DNA of 64,000 nt from Paraburkholderia sp. BL21I4N1 (lineage in GTDB: Bacteria > Pseudomonadota > Gammaproteobacteria > Burkholderiales > Burkholderiaceae): the NCBI RefSeq assembly GCF_002973525.1, contig NZ_PVEN01000014.1, positions 124,001 through 188,000 on the forward strand. The letters are read 5' to 3'. Of the stretch, positions 59,096 through 64,000 are shown in pieces. The notes below the pieces were generated by a model. That model made no database searches and was not told the origin of the DNA. It was given only the letters and a program-made list of their open reading frames with translations. Both the position numbers and the translations under genes were made by a program. The first letter of the stretch is position 1, and every line of letters begins with the position of its first letter.

Positions 59096-60205
59096 TCAAA
59101 ACACGTGGCGCATGCCGACCGTGGTAATCATCTGCCGGATGCCGGTGGATTGCGCGTACGCAAAAATCTGCGCGTGTTGCGCGTCGCCCGCCGCCTGTTG
59201 TGCGATCACCGTCAGCGCGATGTCCGTGCGTTTGGACAGGAAGTAATCGGCCTGCAGATTGACCTGATGCCATTTGGGCCTCGTGTTGATCACATCGTAT
59301 TTGCCGTCGGTGAAGGCGTACGCGGCGCCGAGAATGAACGCGGGTGTCACGTGATAGTTCACGTTCAGGTTGTAGTTCTGCAAACGCAGATGCGAACCGT
59401 CGAGATAATCGTAGCGGACATCCGTGAACAGTGCGGCGAATTGCGCGGCGCCGACCGTATAGAACCCGCCCGTGCCGAAGATGCGCTGTTTGCTCGCGAA
59501 CGCGGCCGGATGCAGCGCGCTCTTCGCGAAGATCAGCAGCGACGAGGCGTAGTCGTTCGAGATCGCGCCGTCCTGATTGGTGGCGCTATACGGATTGTTG
59601 TACTGCGCGTAGACCACGCTCCATTTCAGCGGGCCGTGCTCGTAACCGGCGCCGAAGCTGTAGGCGTTGTTGTTGGCGAAACCGGTGGCGTTGCTGAAGC
59701 CGTATTCGGCGGTAGCCTTCAGGCCGCGATAGTCGGGCGTCACGTATTTCACCGCGTTCTGCACGCGAATGTCGTTATAGCCGTTGTCGTTGTCGCCGAT
59801 GTTCACGCCGTTGCTCGCAATGATCACAGGACCGACGTAGTCGTGCACCGTGTCGTACTGACGGCCGAAGGTCAGCGTGCCGTAGTGCTTGCTGGCGAGT
59901 CCCACGAACGCCTGGCGGCCGAATTCGCGGCCGTTTTGCGACGCGGTGCCTGTCATTACGTTGAAGCCGTTTTCCAGCTGGAAAATCGCGCTCGTGCCGC
60001 CACCCAGGTCTTCCACGCCTTTGAGGCCCCAGCGCGGATTCTGATTGGTGCCCGACAGCGCCTGCCACGCGTTCTTGCCGCCCTGGTTCGTCGCATAGCC
60101 GACGCCCGCCGAAATCAGGCCATACAGCGTGACGCTGCTTTGCGCATGCGCCGCGCCGGAGAGTGCGCCGGCGATCGCGAGAGGGGCGAACTTGAGTAGT
60201 TTCAT
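59096..60205 (-). CDS. Gram-negative porin (Burkholderia OpcP/OmpC type)
   Basis: A 369-aa outer-membrane barrel. Signal peptide MKLLKFAPLAIAGALSGAAHA, cleavage before QSSVTLYG. The mature N-terminus SSVTLYGLISAGVGY, the strand-turn GLKGVEDLGGGTSAIFQLENGF and the terminal MRHVF (final Phe for assembly) are typical of the family. It is a trimeric channel. It is first in an operon with the nucleoside hydrolase and may serve nucleoside uptake. Confidence 0.93.
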   Translation of the reverse strand: MKLLKFAPLAIAGALSGAAHAQSSVTLYGLISAGVGYATNQGGKNAWQALSGTNQNPRWGLKGVEDLGGGTSAIFQLENGFNVMTGTASQNGREFGRQAFVGLASKHYGTLTFGRQYDTVHDYVGPVIIASNGVNIGDNDNGYNDIRVQNAVKYVTPDYRGLKATAEYGFSNATGFANNNAYSFGAGYEHGPLKWSVVYAQYNNPYSATNQDGAISNDYASSLLIFAKSALHPAAFASKQRIFGTGGFYTVGAAQFAALFTDVRYDYLDGSHLRLQNYNLNVNYHVTPAFILGAAYAFTDGKYDVINTRPKWHQVNLQADYFLSKRTDIALTVIAQQAAGDAQHAQIFAYAQSTGIRQMITTVGMRHVF

Positions 60206-60518
60206 CGTGGTCCAGTAGCGGAAAGAGAGAGCGCCACGCGTGCGGCGCATTCGAACTGGGCTCGACTATACGAAGCCGTCGGCTATAAAAATAATGTTGT
60301 TTTCTTATGGTTCTATAAATTAAATCTATTCAAAGCGCCGCTGCGCCTGCGGGACCACGTTCGCCAGATTTTATTTTTTCTTGCCGGGAGGAGTCGTTAT
60401 ACTTTCCGTATATGGATACATGTTCCTCGTATGGAACAAACCGGCATCGCGTCACGGGACGCGAAAACCCGATATACAGAAACCAGAGCGCCAACCCGCC
60501 AGAGCGACGAGACCCTTC
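60206..60518. other. Intergenic stretch, 313 bp, divergent promoters
   Basis: It lies between the porin and chemoreceptor genes. AT-rich at 60270-60330 and 60400-60430, where promoters are likely. I found no clear FliA box for the chemoreceptor and no other gene. The chemoreceptor frame is open from 60381, but a start there is unlikely. Confidence 0.45.
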
Positions 60519-62123
60519 ATGACCCGAAACCTGACCATCAACCTGCGGATCGCGATCACCATCGCGTTTCTCGGCGCACTGCTGATCGCGACCGGCGCGC
60601 TCGGCATTCTCGGCATGAACGAAAGCAACGAAGCGCAGCACGACGCGTACACGGTGCATTTCGCGTCGGTGGTGGCGCTCGGCAAGTCGGGCACGGCGAT
60701 GTCGCGGGCGCGCTTCGGGCTCGACTGGGCGATGAGCAATCCGCACTCGCCGCAACTGAATGCGCAACTCGAACGCGCACGCATGCTGCTCGGCGATTCG
60801 GACAAGTGGTGGACCACGTTCCGCGAGCTGCCGAAAACGCCCGACTTGCAGCGCCTCACCGACGACCTCGACGCCAAACGCACCGCCGTGCGGCGCGACG
60901 GCATCGACCAGCTGATCGCGGCGATTCGCGGCGGCGACGCGAGCTGGATGGACGAAAGCCGCGCGGCGCATCTGATCGGCCTCTACACCGCGATGAACAC
61001 GAGCCAGGGCGCGCTCGAGGACTATCTGAACCAGCAGGCGAGCGACGCGAGCGAGCGCTCGGCGGCGCTGTTTCATACGCTGCTGGTGGCGTGCCTCGGC
61101 AGCATTCTGGTGGGCTTGACGGTCGCGCTCATCAGTTGGCGCACGTTGCGACGCGCGATCATGGCGCCGCTGCACGACGCGCTGCGCCAGTTCGACGCGA
61201 TCGCCGCCGGGGAGTTGACCACGCACGTGACGATCCGCTCGAACGACGAAATGGCGACGCTGCTGCGCGGCGTCGCGTCGATGCAGGACAAGCTCGGCGC
61301 GACCGTGACCACGGTGCGGGCCGGTTCGCATTCCATCGCGTCGTCCACCCAGCAGATCGCCGCCGGCAATCTCGATCTGTCGCAGCGCACGGAGGAACAG
61401 GCGGCGTCGCTCGAACAGACCGCGGCGGCGATGGAGCAACTCACGTCGACGGTGCAGTTGAATGCGCAGAACGCGCATCACGCCAGCGAACTGGCCTCGC
61501 GCGCGTCGATCATGGCCGCGCGCGGACGTGCTTCGGTGGGCAGCATGGTCGAGACGATGAGGGTGATTCACGCGGGTTCGTCGAAGATGACCGGCATCAT
61601 CACCGCGATCGAAGGGATCGCGTTCCAGACCAATATTCTCGCGCTGAACGCGGCCGTCGAAGCGGCGCGCGCCGGCGAAGAGGGGCGCGGCTTCGCCGTG
61701 GTGGCCGGTGAAGTGCGCAGTCTCGCGCAGCGCTCCGCGGCGGCGGCGAAGGAAATCGGCGCGCTGATCGCGGAGTCGACCGCGCGCGTGGAGAGCGGCG
61801 CGGGCCTCGTCGACGAAGCGGGCGCGACGATGCAGGAGATCGAGGCGGAGATTGGCCGGGTGGCGAAGATCGTTGGCGAGATCGCGGCGGCGTCGAAAGA
61901 GCAGAGCGACGGCATCCAGCAGGTGAGCCTCGCCGTCACGCAGATGGACGAGGTCACGCAGCACAACGCCGCGCTCGTCGAGGAGAGCGCGGCGACCGCG
62001 AATTCACTCGCGGATCAGGCGCGGCAGTTGAGCGAATTGACCGCGGCGTTCAAGGTGGCGAGCGATCGAACGGCGCGGACCACGGGCATCGTGCAAACGG
62101 CCCAAGCTACGCAAACGGCGTAA
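60519..62123 (+). CDS. Methyl-accepting chemotaxis protein
   Basis: A 534-aa transmembrane chemoreceptor, related to the one at 36823. TM1 is at about residues 9-31, a helical sensor domain follows, TM2 lies near 190-210, then HAMP and the signalling domain with the invariant hairpin tip (EGIAFQTNILALNAAVEAA). The C-terminus ends QTAQATQTA and lacks the CheR-tether pentapeptide. The ATG at 60519 is chosen because the earlier frame does not resemble the family. Position beside a purine-uptake operon could hint at a purine ligand. Confidence 0.9.
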   Translation: MTRNLTINLRIAITIAFLGALLIATGALGILGMNESNEAQHDAYTVHFASVVALGKSGTAMSRARFGLDWAMSNPHSPQLNAQLERARMLLGDSDKWWTTFRELPKTPDLQRLTDDLDAKRTAVRRDGIDQLIAAIRGGDASWMDESRAAHLIGLYTAMNTSQGALEDYLNQQASDASERSAALFHTLLVACLGSILVGLTVALISWRTLRRAIMAPLHDALRQFDAIAAGELTTHVTIRSNDEMATLLRGVASMQDKLGATVTTVRAGSHSIASSTQQIAAGNLDLSQRTEEQAASLEQTAAAMEQLTSTVQLNAQNAHHASELASRASIMAARGRASVGSMVETMRVIHAGSSKMTGIITAIEGIAFQTNILALNAAVEAARAGEEGRGFAVVAGEVRSLAQRSAAAAKEIGALIAESTARVESGAGLVDEAGATMQEIEAEIGRVAKIVGEIAAASKEQSDGIQQVSLAVTQMDEVTQHNAALVEESAATANSLADQARQLSELTAAFKVASDRTARTTGIVQTAQATQTA

Positions 62124-62188
62124 AGCGGGTGGCCGGTTAGACCGTTCCCCCCGTTCGACCCACTCCCCGATTCGTCACGACATGACGC

Positions 62189-62626
62189 TTAAGCCGGCAT
62201 CTTGCGGAACGCGATCGCAAAGCGGTTCCACGCGTTGATCGCGGACACCAGCAGCGTCAGATCGACCAGTTCTTCGTCGCTGAAGTGCGGACGCACGGCT
62301 TGCCACACCGCGTCAGGCACATGCTCGTGCGACACCAGCGTCACCGCTTCGGTCCATTCGAGCGCGGCGCGTTCGCGGTCGGTGAAGAACGGCGTTTCGC
62401 GCCATACCACCACGGTCGCGAGACGGCGTTCGGTTTCGCCGCCCTTGCGGGCGTCGGCCACGTGCATGTCGACGCAGTACGCACAGCCGTTGATTTGCGA
62501 CGCGCGCAGCCGCACCAGTTCGGCCAGCGGTTTTTCGAGCGCCGATTTGCCGATGCGTTCCTCGACGCCGAGCAGGGCTTTGACGGCGGCGGGATTGGCT
62601 TTGTAGAAGTCGAGACGTTGTTCCAT
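62189..62626 (-). CDS. AhpD-like / carboxymuconolactone decarboxylase family protein
   Basis: A 145-aa helical protein. The active motif is INGCAYCVDMH, with Cys48, Cys51 and His55 as the redox and proton-relay residues of AhpD. The upstream stretch PLAELVRLRASQINGCAYCV is typical of the family. AGGAG lies seven bases before the ATG. It could reduce peroxides with a partner or act in another way. No peroxiredoxin is adjacent. Confidence 0.9.
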   Translation of the reverse strand: MEQRLDFYKANPAAVKALLGVEERIGKSALEKPLAELVRLRASQINGCAYCVDMHVADARKGGETERRLATVVVWRETPFFTDRERAALEWTEAVTLVSHEHVPDAVWQAVRPHFSDEELVDLTLLVSAINAWNRFAIAFRKMPA

Positions 62627-62867
62627 GATTCACTCCTGAGTCGGGTTGGACGCATACGGCGATGCGATGAGTGAAGATTAGTCGCTTGATTGGCTTAGTA
62701 AAATGACCGGTTTTGTCTGTTTTCAGGTAGCCACTTTGGCTGCCCGATAACACAGGTCGAGCACGCCCGGCGCTGCGTGCCGAGCGTCCTTACCGCGCGT
62801 AATGGCATCGTTGCCGGGTTTCGGGCGATTCGGTATGGTGGGCCATCGCCTTCCACAGAGAGACCGC

Positions 62868-63917
62868 ATGACTTCTGCCGCAGACCCCTCCGCGCCGCTG
62901 ATCCGCACCGACGTCCTGATCGTCGGCGCCGGCCCCGTGGGGCTTTTCGCCGCTTTCGAAGCGGGCGTGCTTGGCCTCACCTGCCAGATCGTCGACGGCC
63001 TCGACAAGGTCGGCGGTCAATGCATCGAGTTGTACCCGGACAAGCCGATTTACGATATCCCCGCGATTCCGTCGTGCACCGCACGCGAACTGGTCGAGCG
63101 TCTGATGGCGCAATGCAAGCCGTTCAACGTGCCGATTCATCTGGAGCAGCGCGTCGAGTCGGTCGAGCAACGCGCCGATGGACGCTGGACCGTGCGTACC
63201 GGGCGCGGCCTCGCGTTCGATGTGGCGGCGATTCTGCTGGCCGCCGGCAACGGCGCCTTCGTGCCGCAGAAGCTCGCGCTCGCCGAAGCGGTGCCGCTGG
63301 AATCGCGCCATGTGCACTACAGCGTGCCGCGCCTTGCCGAATTCGCGGACAAAAACGTGGTCGTGGCCGGCGGCGGCGATTCCGCGCTCGACTGGGTGCT
63401 GGCGCTGCGCAAGGTCGCGCGGCGCGTCACGCTGGTCCATCGGCGCAATGGGTTCAGTGCGGCCGATTCGAGCGTCGAGTTGATGCGGCGCGCGGTCGAC
63501 GCGGGCGAGATGGATTTCGTCATCGGCGCGATCGCGGGGCTCACCGTCGAAGACGATGTATTGAAGTCGATCACATTGCGCGGCCTCGACGGCGAGCGGC
63601 AACTCGAGGCGGAACATCTGGTCGCGCTATACGGACTCGTCGCCGATCTCGGACCGATCGGGCAATGGGGATTGTCGATTCACGGCGGCCGCATCGACGT
63701 GGATACGTCGAACTATGAAAGCACGCGGCCGGGTATTTTCGCGGCTGGCGACATCGCCAACTATCCGAACAAACAGAAGCTGATTCTGTCCGGTTTCCAC
63801 GAGGCGTCGCTGGCGCTTCGCAAGGCGTATTCGTATGCGTACCCGGAAAAAAAGCGCATGCACGTGCATTCCAGTTACGACGCGAAGCTCGCGGAAAAGC
63901 TCGGCGCGGCGGGTTGA
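62868..63917 (+). CDS. Ferredoxin-NADP reductase, thioredoxin-reductase-like
   Basis: A 349-aa FAD enzyme. FAD motif TDVLIVGAGPVGLFAAFEAG, then DKVGGQCIELYPDKPIYDIP, and a second nucleotide motif NVVVAGGGDSALDWVLAL for NADPH. The CxxC of thioredoxin reductase is missing, which puts it in the TrxR-like FNR group. The FAD end motif is GIFAAGDIANYP. It transfers electrons between NADPH and ferredoxin or flavodoxin. ATG at 62868 with AGAGAG nearby. Nothing follows in the last 83 bp. Confidence 0.92.
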   Translation: MTSAADPSAPLIRTDVLIVGAGPVGLFAAFEAGVLGLTCQIVDGLDKVGGQCIELYPDKPIYDIPAIPSCTARELVERLMAQCKPFNVPIHLEQRVESVEQRADGRWTVRTGRGLAFDVAAILLAAGNGAFVPQKLALAEAVPLESRHVHYSVPRLAEFADKNVVVAGGGDSALDWVLALRKVARRVTLVHRRNGFSAADSSVELMRRAVDAGEMDFVIGAIAGLTVEDDVLKSITLRGLDGERQLEAEHLVALYGLVADLGPIGQWGLSIHGGRIDVDTSNYESTRPGIFAAGDIANYPNKQKLILSGFHEASLALRKAYSYAYPEKKRMHVHSSYDAKLAEKLGAAG

Positions 63918-64000
63918 GCGTCGCGATGGCGCCCTATCGTTCGCGGGCTTCGGCGCAGTCAGTTTGAAAAAGTGAAAGAGCCGGTAGGGAACGACACGTT

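Noticed and set aside
60206..60518. FliA promoter for the second chemoreceptor
   Set aside because: No pair of boxes with the right sequence and spacing was found, unlike the first receptor.
1..64000. CRISPR arrays, insertion sequences, integrases, prophage genes, tRNA or rRNA
   Set aside because: None seen. The only tandem repeats are the short ones listed, which have no CRISPR-like repeat-spacer layout.

Overview
The window looks like part of a chromosome of a beta-proteobacterium of the Burkholderia/Paraburkholderia group. It is GC-rich with strongly biased third codon positions. It is dense in LysR, LacI, AraC, TetR and Lrp regulators, each beside a transport or catabolic gene. It also carries families common in that group: a Burkholderia-type porin, a PGDYG protein, DUF1488, DUF2795 and a DUF3022-like protein. 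The genus is inferred from gene content; no rRNA gene was found. I saw no tRNA gene, insertion sequence, integrase, prophage or CRISPR array. Almost everything is ordinary chromosomal accessory metabolism. One gene (6548-7996) is clearly more AT-rich than its surroundings.

Layout. 1-4840: RND efflux permease (cut by the left edge) and adaptor, divergent from a TetR regulator, with a long dyad between them. 4945-10082: a LysR regulator, the AT-rich orphan protein, a cupin, an AraC regulator overlapping a DUF2795 gene, and small secreted or membrane proteins. 10439-15730: a C45-like amidohydrolase, a ClcB-like chloride channel with CBS domains, a glutathione transferase, and YeiH divergent from the LysR regulator YeiE (15854-16765). 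16898-22374: a complete 2-ketogluconate operon (kguE-kguK-kguT-kguD, then a PtxS-like LacI gene) behind a perfect 24-bp palindrome. 22435-30942: a YhfC-like membrane protease, small Burkholderia proteins, an LTXXQ periplasmic protein, LysR and Lrp regulators, a saccharopine-dehydrogenase-like enzyme, an orphan cydX overlapping a P-loop kinase gene, a lipoprotein and CorA.

31176-36492: a ribose-type ABC importer with its own LacI regulator and a LacI-like operator at the predicted start site. 36692-38619: a chemoreceptor with a sigma-28-like promoter and a C-terminal CheR-tether pentapeptide. 39041-39802: a hydratase of the 2-keto-4-pentenoate type. 39803-40753: about 950 bp without a gene but with a cluster of TGTWACA sites. 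40754-45890: the prkA-yeaH-spoVR stress operon, with two matched hairpins ahead of yeaH. 46116-51840: a KgtP-like transporter, a glycosyltransferase, small proteins, and a LysR regulator divergent from an SDR gene. 51857-54273: a DHA2 exporter divergent from a LysR regulator. 54285-60205: a purine salvage region (adenosine/adenine deaminase, NCS2 purine permease, LysR, Tat-exported nucleoside hydrolase, porin). 60519-63917: a second chemoreceptor, an AhpD-like protein and a thioredoxin-reductase-like ferredoxin-NADP reductase.

Several loci read as complete functional units. The kgu operon should import and phosphorylate 2-ketogluconate and reduce it to 6-phosphogluconate. In the purine region, nucleosides would enter through the porin, be split in the periplasm, and the free base would be imported and deaminated. 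The prkA trio matches the conserved stationary-phase and stress module of enterobacteria. The best leads for something undescribed are the AT-rich orphan protein, the cydX/P-loop kinase pair away from cydAB, the hairpin pair before yeaH, and the TGTWACA cluster before prkA.
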